Assembly: GCF_947501665.1 (NCBI RefSeq)
Contig: NZ_CANMWS010000017.1
Coordinates: 1-64,000, forward strand
Direction of reading: 5' to 3'
From: an uncultured Shewanella sp.
Lineage (GTDB): Bacteria; Pseudomonadota; Gammaproteobacteria; Enterobacterales; Shewanellaceae
Length of the DNA: 64,000 nucleotides
Of this stretch, positions 41,411-51,691 are shown piece after piece; the stretch's first letter is position 1; every line of letters begins with the position of its first letter. The notes beneath the pieces are model-generated. The model saw only the letters and a program-made list of their open reading frames with translations, did not search any database and had not been told where the DNA came from. Made by a program: the position numbers and the translations under genes.

Positions 41411-42034
41411 ATGAATGAATACTTCTCGGTGTTTATCTTTTTTTTTGCAGTCATTGATCCTATCGGCACCATTCCGGTATTTATGACGGCAACTCAGCAC
41501 TTTGATGAAAAAATGAAACAGAAAATTGCATTACAAGCAATAGGTGTATCTGCATTAATATTACTCTTTTTTGTCATTGCTGGAGAATACATTTTATTTT
41601 GGATTGGGATCCCGCTTTCAGCTTTTCAAATAGCCGGTGGCATTGTGCTGTTTTTATTTGCACTGACGATGGTTTTTGGGGTGAGTAAGCCTGAAGAGGA
41701 GATTAAAATGAGCCTGTCCAGTGCTGAGACCGCGGTGTTTCCATTAGCCATTCCTTCCATTGCGAGTCCAGGTGCGATGTTGGCTGCAGTGTTATTAACA
41801 GAAAATAATCGCTTTGGTATTATGGAGCAGCTACAGACGGCAGGAATAATGTTATTGGTGCTTTTAATCGTCTTGGTTTTGTTATTAATGGCGACCCATA
41901 TGCATCGATTCATTGGGATCAGTGGAGCAAGTATTATTAGCCGTATTATGGGGCTGATTTTATCTTCTTTGGCCGTTGCGAATATATTGGAGGGGATCAC
42001 TGTTTATTTTGCATTACCGTCTCTTTCATTTTAA
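41411..42034 (+). CDS. MarC-family integral membrane protein
   Basis: The 207-residue protein has six hydrophobic segments and the MarC/UPF0056 hallmarks FAVIDPIGTIPVF at the first helix and PLAIPSIASPGAM in the middle. It sits in the inner membrane. MarC was once tied to multidrug resistance, but that was not upheld, and transport specificity is unknown. It resembles the YhgN subgroup. Confidence 0.92.
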   Translation: MNEYFSVFIFFFAVIDPIGTIPVFMTATQHFDEKMKQKIALQAIGVSALILLFFVIAGEYILFWIGIPLSAFQIAGGIVLFLFALTMVFGVSKPEEEIKMSLSSAETAVFPLAIPSIASPGAMLAAVLLTENNRFGIMEQLQTAGIMLLVLLIVLVLLLMATHMHRFIGISGASIISRIMGLILSSLAVANILEGITVYFALPSLSF

Positions 42035-42105
42035 GTGGGTATTGACTTGCGTATTGTGTGCTTTACTCCTATGATCCCTCGGTTTTTTCTTTATGGTAGC
42101 CTAAC

Positions 42106-43323
42106 ATGTTAAATGCGTCACTTTCTTCGAGTTCAAACCAACTGGTGATCGATATTCTTGATCTAGTCTTAACACAAGGAAAGCCACTTGATAGGGCTTA
42201 TTCTTTGCAATTTTCAGGGATCACTTTACAACCTTCAGAGCAAGGGCGGATCACCTTAGTCGTTGGTGATATCTTAAGAAGATTAAATTTATATTGTTAT
42301 TTGTCCGATGTAAAAACGGATGAAGTGGCTAGGTTGGGGACAAGGTTGTTGAATACTTGGCACCTTTTTCATCAATTACCCTTACCTAAAATGCAATATT
42401 CCTTGCCCATTGATGAAACTGAATTAGCGAAACGCATCAGTATTGCAAAAGATAATCAAGCCTTATGGGATGGATGTCCAGAATGGCTCGATATATTAGG
42501 CTCCACGCAATTAGGGGATCAATGGCCAAAAGAGCGAGCGGCACTATACCAAGGTGCCAAACGTTTTTTACGGACTAATACGTTAAAAACCAGTAAAGAT
42601 GCCTTGCGAAAAGCATTAGCGAAAGAGCGAGTCGATACGATAGAGGTTAAAGGGGTGGAGACGGCATTGGAAGTGACGTCAGACTCCGCTCTTTTTAGGA
42701 CTGACGCGTTTAAATCAGGTTTATTTGAGCAGCAAGATGCAGGTTCACAACTCGTGGCTAATGCGTTAAATGCAAAACCGGGTATGCGGGTGATTGATGC
42801 GTGTGCAGGGGCAGGAGGAAAGACATTATCCATTGCAGCTCAGATGCAGGGGAAAGGTCGGTTATTGGCCATGGATGTTGAGCAATGGAAACTGGATAAC
42901 TTAAAACAAAGGGCAAGACGAGCAGGGGCTCATAATGTTGAAACTCGAATTATTGCCAGTAGTAAGACCATTAAGCGGCTGAAATTAACCGCCGATCGTG
43001 TTCTGCTTGATGTCCCTTGTTCAGGTCTTGGGGTCTTAAAACGTAACCCTGATACTAAATGGCGTGATGCTGCAGAGCGTTTACCTGTGCTGGTAGCTTT
43101 GCAAAAACATATTTTGCAAAGCTACAGTCGAATGGTGAAAGTGGATGGCATATTGGTTTATGCAACTTGTTCCATTATGCCTGAAGAGAACCGTGAACAA
43201 GTGGATGCATTTTTAGCGAATAATGCCCATTTTGAGTTGATTGAAGATGAAACTATCAGTCCTGCTGATACGGGGTTTGATGGTTTTTATTTGGCCAAAC
43301 TTAAGCGCATTGCAGAAGCATAG
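42106..43323 (+). CDS. RsmB/RsmF-type RNA m5C methyltransferase
   Basis: The 405-residue product belongs to the RsmB/NOP2/Sun family. SAM-binding motifs are DACAGAGGKTLSIA and MDVEQWKL. The two catalytic Cys residues fall in VPCSGLGVLKRNPD and YATCSIMPEEN. The N-terminal 150 residues are a poorly conserved NusB-like or RNA-binding region. It should methylate cytosine C5 in rRNA or tRNA; the exact site cannot be told. It is 71 bp downstream of marC. Confidence 0.88.
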   Translation: MLNASLSSSSNQLVIDILDLVLTQGKPLDRAYSLQFSGITLQPSEQGRITLVVGDILRRLNLYCYLSDVKTDEVARLGTRLLNTWHLFHQLPLPKMQYSLPIDETELAKRISIAKDNQALWDGCPEWLDILGSTQLGDQWPKERAALYQGAKRFLRTNTLKTSKDALRKALAKERVDTIEVKGVETALEVTSDSALFRTDAFKSGLFEQQDAGSQLVANALNAKPGMRVIDACAGAGGKTLSIAAQMQGKGRLLAMDVEQWKLDNLKQRARRAGAHNVETRIIASSKTIKRLKLTADRVLLDVPCSGLGVLKRNPDTKWRDAAERLPVLVALQKHILQSYSRMVKVDGILVYATCSIMPEENREQVDAFLANNAHFELIEDETISPADTGFDGFYLAKLKRIAEA

Positions 43324-43408
43324 TTGTTTTGATTGACAGAGTGCGTTATCAAGCCGCTCTGTCATTAATCTTATTCGACATGTCTGCTGAATTCTGCATT
43401 TTTAAGTA

Positions 43409-44254
43409 TTACGGGTATTGATGTGTTTTATCTTGTCGGCGAAAGATTAATAATGCAATAAGCAATAAAAGCGTGGTCAGAGTGAGCAATGTAGAAACGG
43501 CTAATATAGTCGGATTAATTTGCTCTCGCAGGCCTGAAAACATTTGCCTTGGAATGGTTCGCTGTTTAGGGCCTGCTAAAAAAAGGACTAAGACGATTTC
43601 GTCTAAAGATGTGACAAAAGCAAATAAGGCTCCTGATAATATTCCAGGTTTAATTAATGGAAACGTGACGGTAAGAAAAGCGGTAAGAGGCGTTGCACCA
43701 CATAAACGGGCGGCATTATATAAGCTTTGATCAAAGCTTTTTAAGGATGCGCATACGGTGATGATGACAAAGGGGATCCCAAGAGAGGTGTGCGCTAAGA
43801 TCAAACCTGCATAACTGCCGACCAAATTGAATTTAGCATAGAAGAAAAACATGCCTGCAGCTGTGATAATTAATGGCACTATCATGGGAGATAAGAAAAT
43901 AGCCATGATAAAACGTTTGAAAGGCATATTATTGGCATTTAAACCTAGTGCGGCGAGTGTGCCAAGACTGGTCGCAATCAGTGTGCTCATGATGGCAACA
44001 AATACACTATTTTGTATGGCGTTTAACCAAATAGGCGTGGTGAAGAAGGCTTGGTACCATTTTAAGGAATAGGCATTGGGATCAAAATGAAGCATATTTT
44101 GAGTAAAACTAAAATAGGGCTCAGCATTAAAGGATAATGGGATCACAATGAGTAAGGGTAAGATTAAAAAAAACAGTACTAAGAAAGCGAATAATTTTAA
44201 TACAATGAAAAAAAGTTTTTGCGGTGCTTTGTAATAGCTAGGGTAATGGCTCAT
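43409..44254 (-). CDS. ABC transporter permease, PotC type
   Basis: The 281-residue protein has six TM helices and the EAA loop of binding-protein-dependent permeases (NAARLCGATPLTAFLTVTFPLIKPGI). It pairs with the permease gene 4 bp upstream. The set resembles spermidine/putrescine (PotABCD) or related small-cation uptake systems. Last gene of the operon. Confidence 0.88.
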   Translation of the reverse strand: MSHYPSYYKAPQKLFFIVLKLFAFLVLFFLILPLLIVIPLSFNAEPYFSFTQNMLHFDPNAYSLKWYQAFFTTPIWLNAIQNSVFVAIMSTLIATSLGTLAALGLNANNMPFKRFIMAIFLSPMIVPLIITAAGMFFFYAKFNLVGSYAGLILAHTSLGIPFVIITVCASLKSFDQSLYNAARLCGATPLTAFLTVTFPLIKPGILSGALFAFVTSLDEIVLVLFLAGPKQRTIPRQMFSGLREQINPTILAVSTLLTLTTLLLLIALLIFRRQDKTHQYP

Positions 44255-44258
44255 GGCA

Positions 44259-45488
44259 TCATACCAATTTTAATTTATTGGGATCGGTTAATTTATCAAA
44301 GAGCCAATACAGCACAATGATAAACAAGAGCAATAAAGCGCCTAATGCAGAAGCGAGTGCCCAATTGTTCGATTGTTGCATATGAAAAGCAATGATATTA
44401 GAGATGAGTTGTCCATCAGTCCCTCCCACTAAGGCTGGAGTAATGAAATAGCCGATAAAGAGAATAAAGACCAATAATATTCCGGCGCTGACTCCTGATA
44501 ATGTCATGGGTAAGTAGACAGTAAAGAAAATCCTTGTGGGTTTTGCGCCTAAAGAGCCCGCCGCACGAACATAACAGGGATCAATACTTTTCATGACGGA
44601 ATATAAGGGTAATATCATTAAGGGCAGTAAAATATGTGTCATTACCAGAATGGTTGAGAATTGATTATATAAAAGGGGTAAAGGAGCATTAATGATATTC
44701 AACCAGAGTAACGTCGAGTTAATGACCCCATTGGTCTGTAATAGGGCAATCCAAGCGGTGGTCCTCACCAGTATGGATGTCCAAAAAGGTAATAATACAA
44801 AAATGAATAGAATATTACTGATACGACTGGGTGCATGTGCCAAGTAATAGGCTAATGGGTAACCTAATAGTAATGTCAACCCAGTAACGATCAATGCCAT
44901 TTTTAAGGTTTTCAAAAACAAATCGATATAGAGCCTACTGTCTGGTTTAGATTGGTGCTGGCCTTGGGGATTTTTTTCTAGCCCTAATGCGGTTAAATAA
45001 TATTGATCTGTTATGACTTGGCCTGCATTTTTAATGGCTTTCCAGGTAGCGATGTCCTTCCATCCAGAGTGGCTATTTAATAAAGCGTTTTGACCTTGAT
45101 GAAGTAATATTGCATCGTCTATTTTCCGCAACTTTCTTGCGCTGATTTTGATTAGGGAAGCGGAACCGGGTAAATTTCGATTAATTTCTTGGGCCAATTT
45201 CCCCGCTTTTCTCTGGCTTGCGAGTGTTTTTAATTCAAGTGCCATTTGGGTCATAATGTGTTCATTAGGCAATGAGTGAGGATCCCAAGCGTTAAGTAAT
45301 GCTATGGTTTGTGGAATTAATTGTTGGACATTAGGGTTGTAAATACTTCGAAACAGTAAGGTTGAAATGGGGGCGATAAAGCTGAATATTAAAAAACATA
45401 ATAGCGGCAGTGTCAGTGAAAAAGCCAGCCATTGATGATGACGATGTTCAGCTCGAGCTGAGGCTTTTTCATCCTTTGAAAGTATCAT
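44259..45488 (-). CDS. ABC transporter permease, PotB type, with large periplasmic loop
   Basis: The 409-residue product is about 120 residues longer than classical PotB (near 285). The extra part lies after the first TM helix (about residues 55-185) and is predicted periplasmic. The remaining five helices and EAA loop (VRAAGSLGAKPTRIFFTVYLPMTLSGV) are typical. Such long forms exist in a branch of polyamine/putrescine-like permeases. It starts 31 bp after the binding-protein gene. Confidence 0.86.
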   Translation of the reverse strand: MILSKDEKASARAEHRHHQWLAFSLTLPLLCFLIFSFIAPISTLLFRSIYNPNVQQLIPQTIALLNAWDPHSLPNEHIMTQMALELKTLASQRKAGKLAQEINRNLPGSASLIKISARKLRKIDDAILLHQGQNALLNSHSGWKDIATWKAIKNAGQVITDQYYLTALGLEKNPQGQHQSKPDSRLYIDLFLKTLKMALIVTGLTLLLGYPLAYYLAHAPSRISNILFIFVLLPFWTSILVRTTAWIALLQTNGVINSTLLWLNIINAPLPLLYNQFSTILVMTHILLPLMILPLYSVMKSIDPCYVRAAGSLGAKPTRIFFTVYLPMTLSGVSAGILLVFILFIGYFITPALVGGTDGQLISNIIAFHMQQSNNWALASALGALLLLFIIVLYWLFDKLTDPNKLKLV

Positions 45489-45519
45489 ATTAACTGTCGT
45501 GTTATCGTGTCATTGAGTG

Positions 45520-46581
45520 TTATTCTAAAAGCCATTGATTAAACTTAACCCCTAGAGACTCTCCGTAATCACTCCAAAAAAGTGAGTCTGCTTTTAAGCC
45601 TTTGTCTAAGTGTGAGCTGGGTAAAAATGGAATGACCTGAGGGGGAACAAAAGCCATGGATGATTGTCGAGTCGGGCCATAGGCAATATCGGCCATACCC
45701 GCTAAGGGCTTAGATCCTGTTGCGAAGGCGATGAAATCCAGTGCTGCTTGTTTATGGGTTGTTCCTTTGATAATTGACCACACATCAAGATCATATAAAT
45801 TTCCATCCCAGACAATTTGAAAGGATTTGCCATCTTTTGCGATTGCATCATAAATACGACCGTTTGCGGACTGAACAATAATGGCGCCGCCATCATTAAG
45901 TAATTGGGGGGCTTGAGACCAACTATCAAACCAAATAATATCGCTTTTAATGGTATCCAGTTTCGCGAAGGCACGTTGCTGGCCTTTTTCTGTGGCGAGT
46001 ACTTCGTAGAGTTTTTCTTTTGGAACACCATCGGCAAGTAATGCCCATTCTAAATTGACTTGTGGACGTTTACGTAAGCCACGTTTACCCGGAATTTTTG
46101 TTGTATCAAAGATATCTGTTATTGTTTTAGGAAAGACTTTGCCGATGGTTTTTTCATTAAAAGCAAAAATATTGGCCCAAACCATGACACCGATCCCGCA
46201 CTCATTGGCCAAGGCGGCGGGTAAAAAATCCTTTTGAGCGGGTGTGCCATCGCTGCCTTTGGATAAAATACTCTGTGGGATCACTTCCAGTAAGCCTTCG
46301 CTGCAAGCACGCTCTAAATCAATCGCTTCAATATCAACTACATCCCAGAGGATCTTATTGGCTTCAACTTGTGCCTTCATTTGTGCAACGCCACCAGAGT
46401 AGTCATCAAATAAGACTTTTTGCTTCGTTTTCTCCATATAAGGATCAATCATGTGTTTTTTTTGTGCGGCTCCATAAGCGCCGCCAAAAGACACTACGGT
46501 TAAGGGAGGATCTTGAGAAAAAGCGGGGGAAGTCAATAACGGAAGCAAGATTGCCAGTGAGAGTAACATAGCATTGCGCAT
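45520..46581 (-). CDS. ABC transporter periplasmic substrate-binding protein, PotD/PotF-like
   Basis: The 353-residue product has a signal peptide (ending PAFS) and a family 1 extracellular solute-binding fold: LTVVSFGGAYGAAQKKHMIDPY, FDDYSGGVAQMKAQVEANK and WDVVDIEAIDLERACSEGLLE. FGGAY at the start is common in putrescine/opine/polyamine-type binding proteins. The ligand cannot be fixed by sequence. Confidence 0.87.
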   Translation of the reverse strand: MRNAMLLSLAILLPLLTSPAFSQDPPLTVVSFGGAYGAAQKKHMIDPYMEKTKQKVLFDDYSGGVAQMKAQVEANKILWDVVDIEAIDLERACSEGLLEVIPQSILSKGSDGTPAQKDFLPAALANECGIGVMVWANIFAFNEKTIGKVFPKTITDIFDTTKIPGKRGLRKRPQVNLEWALLADGVPKEKLYEVLATEKGQQRAFAKLDTIKSDIIWFDSWSQAPQLLNDGGAIIVQSANGRIYDAIAKDGKSFQIVWDGNLYDLDVWSIIKGTTHKQAALDFIAFATGSKPLAGMADIAYGPTRQSSMAFVPPQVIPFLPSSHLDKGLKADSLFWSDYGESLGVKFNQWLLE

Positions 46582-46667
46582 GGGGATGCCCTTATTTGAA
46601 ATGCAAACTTATAAGGAGTGTAGTTGAGTATTGAGACTTTATGACCCAGTGAGTCTTTTTTCTCACT

Positions 46668-47771
46668 TTACAAGGCAAAAAGGTGGGCATGTTCCATGGC
46701 CCAAGTGAGTCGGACTTTTTCTTGTGGGGCGAGTTGAACAGGATGATGAGTATTGAGGAGTTTTATTATAATCGTTTGCTCATCAGTCAGTTGAAAATAG
46801 TAACGGATGTAATCCCCGACATAATGTTTAAGGGAAAAGTGAGCGATTAATCCATTAGCATGGGGATCTTGATGTTCAATGTTGTTTAAAGGCGTAAATG
46901 TTATTTTTTCAGGTCGAATAGAAATAAGGCAAGCTTGGTTTATATCTAATTTTTGATGGGTTTGTACCTGAATGTGCTGTTCATTGAGAAGGCTAACTGT
47001 GGTGAGTTGTTGTGTTTGATGTAAACACTGGCAGGGTAACATATTGTTTTCCCCGATAAAGTCAGCGACAAAAGCATTGGTTGGTTGTTCGTATAGAATA
47101 TGAGGTTGTGCACATTGTTGTACAATCCCTTGATTAAAGACAGCAATCCTGTCTGACATGGTTAATGCTTCTTCTTGATCATGAGTGACATATAACACGG
47201 TAAATTTAAGTTTTTTATGCAATTGAGTGATTTCAAATTGCATTTGTTCCCGTAGTTTTTTGTCTAATGCTCCTAAAGGTTCATCCATTAAGACGAGGCT
47301 GGGTTTAAAAATCAATGCTCGTGCTAAGGCGACACGTTGTTTTTGACCCCCTGAAAGTTGACTGGGATAGCGGTGAGAAAACTCAGAGAGTTCTATCATG
47401 GCTAGAAAGGTATTGACTTGTTGACGAATGCGTTTTCTTGACCACTTTCTGACTTTTAGGGGGTAAGCGAGATTTTGTGAGACGGTCATATGTGGAAAAA
47501 GCGCATAGTTTTGAAAGACCATACCGATATTACGTTCATGAGGAGCAAGGCACTTTATTGAGGTACCATTAAGCAATATGTCACCACTGGTGACTCCCTC
47601 AAAGCCTGCGACTAGCATCAGTACGGAGGTTTTACCTGATCCCGACGGGCCCAGTAAAGTCACAAATTCACCTGCAGCAACAGTCAGGTTAAAATCTTTC
47701 ACTACTAAATTTTTGTGATCATAACTTTTTTTAATCGCGTTAAATTGCAGAAATGCTTGTTCACTTTCCAT
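46668..47771 (-). CDS. ABC transporter ATP-binding protein, PotA type
   Basis: The 367-residue ATPase has Walker A GPSGSGKTS, signature LSGGQKQRVALARAL, Walker B LVLMDEPLGALD, and a C-terminal TOBE domain (about 280-365). It leads the four-gene operon and powers uptake. The 223 bp upstream separate it from a divergent SDR gene. Confidence 0.9.
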   Translation of the reverse strand: MESEQAFLQFNAIKKSYDHKNLVVKDFNLTVAAGEFVTLLGPSGSGKTSVLMLVAGFEGVTSGDILLNGTSIKCLAPHERNIGMVFQNYALFPHMTVSQNLAYPLKVRKWSRKRIRQQVNTFLAMIELSEFSHRYPSQLSGGQKQRVALARALIFKPSLVLMDEPLGALDKKLREQMQFEITQLHKKLKFTVLYVTHDQEEALTMSDRIAVFNQGIVQQCAQPHILYEQPTNAFVADFIGENNMLPCQCLHQTQQLTTVSLLNEQHIQVQTHQKLDINQACLISIRPEKITFTPLNNIEHQDPHANGLIAHFSLKHYVGDYIRYYFQLTDEQTIIIKLLNTHHPVQLAPQEKVRLTWAMEHAHLFAL

Positions 47772-47994
47772 TTATCACCTTGATATTCAACGGGGAGAAA
47801 GCAGTATCTTTTCAATTGTAAGATGATTAAAGCGTAAGTGGTGACTCTGGCTTGTGCAAGCAAAAGAAATAAAATAAATGTGTGATATTAACCGAAGATT
47901 AATAATATTTATCTCGTTTCTTTTACTCATAAAGAGTAAATTTAAACAGACACAATGATTACTGCTATCAGGTTAAAAAATAAGGATGTAAACA

Positions 47995-48867
47995 ATGGTT
48001 AAAGTCGCTGTCGTGACTGGCGCATCGTCAGGGTTAGGACTTCATCTATCCATTATGTTAGCCAAACAAGGGGTGAAGACATATGCAACAATGAGGAATC
48101 TTGAAAAGACGCAAGCACTTCTAGAAGAAGCCAATAATCAAGGTGTTGATGTGGGGAACACATTAATCATCAAACAGCTCGATGTACAGCTAACCAGTAG
48201 TGTTGAGTCTTGCATTAATAGTATTTTGGCTGAGGCGGGTAAAATTGATATTTTAGTCAATAATGCTGGTGCGGGTTTTATTAGAACCACTGAGCAAGCG
48301 ACAGAAGAGGACATTAAATGGGCTTTAGATGTTAATTTACTGGGCGTTATTCGCTGCACTAAAGCGGTATTGCCCATTATGCGTGAAGCTAAATCGGGGC
48401 ATATACTGAATATTTCTTCGGTAGGTGGGCTCGTCGGCCAGCCTTTTAATGAAATCTATTGCGCGGCAAAATTTGCAGTAGAGGGTTATACAGAGTCGAT
48501 GGCAAGTTATATTCAGCCTTGTTTTAATGTGAACTTTACACTTGTTGAGCCTGGGGGGATCGCGTCAGAATTTGCCAATAATGCCTTAGCGCAATTTCAA
48601 ATATCTGGCGGCATGGTAGATGACGAATACAAGCCAATTTTAGAGCAATATATTCAAGGAGCACAAAGTCGCAGTGCGGATGGGGTTTATCAAACCAGTG
48701 AAGCGGTGGCGCAAGTTGTGCTCGATTGTATTGCGATGGCGTCTCCGCCTGTACGGATCAGAACGTCACAATGGGCGGAAGATTTTTGTCAAATTAAAAC
48801 GGCACAAGATCCCGATGGTAAGCGCCAGCAAAGAGAAGTGATTGAGACTTTTTTATCAAAAAACTAA
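47995..48867 (+). CDS. Short-chain dehydrogenase/reductase
   Basis: The 290-residue classical SDR has TGASSGLG near the N-terminus, NNAGAGF, a catalytic Ser in NISSVGG, and YCAAK (Y-x-x-x-K). It should be NAD(P)-dependent. AAGGATG lies eight bases upstream of the ATG. Substrate is unknown. Confidence 0.9.
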   Translation: MVKVAVVTGASSGLGLHLSIMLAKQGVKTYATMRNLEKTQALLEEANNQGVDVGNTLIIKQLDVQLTSSVESCINSILAEAGKIDILVNNAGAGFIRTTEQATEEDIKWALDVNLLGVIRCTKAVLPIMREAKSGHILNISSVGGLVGQPFNEIYCAAKFAVEGYTESMASYIQPCFNVNFTLVEPGGIASEFANNALAQFQISGGMVDDEYKPILEQYIQGAQSRSADGVYQTSEAVAQVVLDCIAMASPPVRIRTSQWAEDFCQIKTAQDPDGKRQQREVIETFLSKN

Positions 48868-48907
48868 GCGCATTGACTTAGGCCTCTATTGCCAATAAAG
48901 CAGAGTG

Positions 48908-49378
48908 TTATTCTTGAATTTTCCCAACGAGTAATACCGGCGCAGCATCTAAATCTTCAGCATTCATCATACTGGCAATACGTTCAATGGATGAGAGTAA
49001 TTGGCTTTGCTCCCACTCATCAAGGTTTTGGTATCGCTTGATAAAATGATCTTGTAATGGTTTAGGTGCATCATCAAGGATGGCTTGACCGCTGTCACTT
49101 AAATATAAATGTACTTTTCTTTTATCACTTTCACTGCGTTGTCTGTTGACTAAACCACGACTTTCCAGCCGATTAATAATGGTGGTGACCGTTGCTGCAC
49201 TTAATGTGATTTCTTGTGCAACATGCTTAGCAAGAGGAGCATCTAATTGGGCAATTTTTTGCATGACCATGAGCTGGGGGCCAGTGAGCCCAGACTGTTT
49301 ATTGAGCTGACGAGAATGAAGATCAATGGCGCGAATAACACGTCGTAGCGAGATGAGCAACTGTTCATATTTTTCCAT
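48908..49378 (-). CDS. MarR-family regulator, CosR/EctR-like
   Basis: The 156-residue regulator has a winged helix (LAKHVAQEITLSAATVTTIINRLESRGLVNR) and N-terminal LISLRRVIRAIDLHSRQLNKQSGLTGPQL. That N-terminus resembles CosR/EctR, the MarR-type repressors of compatible-solute genes in Vibrio and halophiles. It is last in the choline cluster, which lacks betI, so control of betaine synthesis is a reasonable guess. The ATG at 49378 is chosen because GGGAG lies five to six bases upstream. Confidence 0.83.
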   Translation of the reverse strand: MEKYEQLLISLRRVIRAIDLHSRQLNKQSGLTGPQLMVMQKIAQLDAPLAKHVAQEITLSAATVTTIINRLESRGLVNRQRSESDKRKVHLYLSDSGQAILDDAPKPLQDHFIKRYQNLDEWEQSQLLSSIERIASMMNAEDLDAAPVLLVGKIQE

Positions 49379-49569
49379 CATAACTCCCATTGATTAATGG
49401 TCACACTCTATAAATAGAGTTTTGTACTTAGGTTTATTTTGATGAGTTTAACGTTATTAAAGCGTTAATACTGAATGCTGATCATCCCTTTTTAATTAAG
49501 GTGAATAACCCATCCAATATTAACACTTTATAAAACGGATATGATTAACTTGAGCGATGATGTCTCAAA

Positions 49570-50298
49570 TTAAAAATTAAAGGTTTTCGCTACAGCAACA
49601 ACAAAACGAGCATCAGATGTGTTGGAATCCATGTTGGTGTCTTCTGCTGAAACCGTTAAGTCAAATGACTTCACATTGGTCATATAAGCAATACGGTAAT
49701 GGTTATAGGCACGGTTTTCATCCCAAGCCCACTTTTCGATGTCACCCGAGGTTGAGCGATCGAAACTAAAGCGAATATCATGACCTTCAGCAAGGGTGAA
49801 AGTGTGTGCAACCATCCCTATGTAATGACTACCACTGTAACCGAAATAATCCCAAGTGTACCAGAAGTTGACTTCACTGTGGCCCCATGAGGAGTCATAG
49901 CCGAATTTAGTGTAAAGCTCAGGGTAGTTATAGTCACTTGAAGCGTCATCACCGTGATAAGTATAATAAGCAAGGCCCGCATCTAAACTAAACTTGTCAG
50001 TCAGTTGGAAATATTTCCCCCCATAAGCATCCAATTCTAGCCAGGTATCATCACCACTGCCAAAATCCACATTTGAGGTGAATGCACCCACATACCAACC
50101 ATTATCGGCCGCATAATCAAGGCTGGCTTGTAACGCAGGATTATTTTGGGTTTGGCTGACACCATTAAACATATAGTCAGACGTGGCGGTCACGGTTGAA
50201 GACAGAGCAGCATGAGCACTGGAGGTCATGGTGAACAAGCCAAGTGTTGATAGCATTAATAATGTCTTAGGCATTTTTATCTTTGAGTTATTTTTCAT
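49570..50298 (-). CDS. TorF-family putative outer-membrane porin
   Basis: The 242-residue protein has a signal peptide (ending SSAHA) and a TorF/Gcw_chp beta-barrel pattern: TATSDYMFNGVSQTQNNPALQASLDYA and a terminal VAVAKTFNF with C-terminal Phe. It probably forms an outer-membrane channel. Placed between the choline transporter and the MarR gene, it may admit choline or betaine across the outer membrane (inference). Confidence 0.85.
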   Translation of the reverse strand: MKNNSKIKMPKTLLMLSTLGLFTMTSSAHAALSSTVTATSDYMFNGVSQTQNNPALQASLDYAADNGWYVGAFTSNVDFGSGDDTWLELDAYGGKYFQLTDKFSLDAGLAYYTYHGDDASSDYNYPELYTKFGYDSSWGHSEVNFWYTWDYFGYSGSHYIGMVAHTFTLAEGHDIRFSFDRSTSGDIEKWAWDENRAYNHYRIAYMTNVKSFDLTVSAEDTNMDSNTSDARFVVAVAKTFNF

Positions 50299-50412
50299 TT
50301 TATTTTTATCATCTTAGTGAGTGAAAAGTATCACAAGCTAATCACTCAATGCATAACAGTGCCATGCATTGAGTGGAGCCATTTAATTTATTTTTATAAT
50401 GAAGTTATATTA

Positions 50413-51600
50413 TTAATTCGCTTGCTTTAGGCCTGTGCGAATAGTGAGGCCTTTGGTGTAATGCTGGTATAACATATAGGCAGTACAACTGAAAAATAGG
50501 GCAATATTTAATGCGCCAATCCATTCAATTTCTAAGAAATTTAATTGGAACAACAATGTCAGTCCTGACATTAATACCAAGTTAGCAATAAAGTATTTTG
50601 CTTTCCCTAAACGCTCGACAGTGAGGTTTAGGTTATCGGTATACAAGCGAATTAAAGAGTCGAGTGAGTTTATGACAAAAGTAATACCCACGACGACCAT
50701 GGCAAGGTTATAAAACCCAGTTGTATCAAGACCATGAGTGCTATAGTAGTACAGAACGGTAAACCAAATGGCAATGGGAATAGATGGGAATATCATCATG
50801 GCACCCAGCACTTGATACGTTTTTAATCCACCGACAAAACGAGAGGTAAATTGGCCAATCATGATGCTCCAAGCAAACCACCACAGTAGATAAAACTCAT
50901 GATAGTCATTGATGGGTAATACAAAGTGATTCAGGTTAGTAAAGTAGCCGCCAATCAGCCCAAAGGTACTGAAGAACTCACCCACGCTAGACTCTGGGGA
51001 CAAAAATGCACCTGCCCACATGACAGCAATTAAACTTAAGAAAAGCCAGGTACTGCCTAAACTTAAAATACGCACGTAACGGAGACTGATACTGGAATAA
51101 ACAGCTGCCGCAATAACCGCAAATACGATTAAATAAAAGGTGGCAACAATGGTACTGCCATCACCTATTTCGGGTAAGTACCAAGGTAAGTTTGATAATA
51201 ACAAATACGCAGTAAAGGCACAGGTACCAATAATGACGACGTTATTAATAAATTTAACCCAAGCCAATTCAAAGAATTTGACTTTAGGTTCAATAATACA
51301 AAAATAGAAACAAGTGAGGAAATAAAATCCCCAAATTAAACATCCCCAAAAACCGAATTCGATGGCTAATGGATTAGTAAAGCCATATTCTGGGCTGGCC
51401 GCTAAATCTGCATATCCTGCAAACTCAGTAAGAGGGAACATGATTAAGCCCACATCTAAGCCTGATGTGAACAAGATAGCAATAAAAGTAAAGGTGCTAA
51501 CGGGGTTTTTACCGACACATTTTATATTGCCCCAGCGATAAAGCACAAAAACAATGGCGATGAGGGTAAAAATAATGCCCATTGATAACCAAAGTGTCAT
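50413..51600 (-). CDS. Short BCCT-family transporter, probably for choline
   Basis: The 395-residue product has about ten hydrophobic helices and the BCCT landmark WWFAWSIMIGQFTSRFVGG (helix 8 region). Usual BCCT proteins are over 500 residues with twelve helices, so this is a compact form. The aligned N-terminal and C-terminal extensions are absent, but the frame is intact with no sign of decay. Lying directly after betA, choline uptake is the likely task. Confidence 0.78.
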   Translation of the reverse strand: MTLWLSMGIIFTLIAIVFVLYRWGNIKCVGKNPVSTFTFIAILFTSGLDVGLIMFPLTEFAGYADLAASPEYGFTNPLAIEFGFWGCLIWGFYFLTCFYFCIIEPKVKFFELAWVKFINNVVIIGTCAFTAYLLLSNLPWYLPEIGDGSTIVATFYLIVFAVIAAAVYSSISLRYVRILSLGSTWLFLSLIAVMWAGAFLSPESSVGEFFSTFGLIGGYFTNLNHFVLPINDYHEFYLLWWFAWSIMIGQFTSRFVGGLKTYQVLGAMMIFPSIPIAIWFTVLYYYSTHGLDTTGFYNLAMVVVGITFVINSLDSLIRLYTDNLNLTVERLGKAKYFIANLVLMSGLTLLFQLNFLEIEWIGALNIALFFSCTAYMLYQHYTKGLTIRTGLKQAN

Positions 51601-51691
51601 TTAAGCCTCCGGTTTTGAGTAAGTTGAAGTAATATCAAGTGTGATCCCTTATTCGTTATTTATTAGTGGTAATTCAATATCAAATGATATC

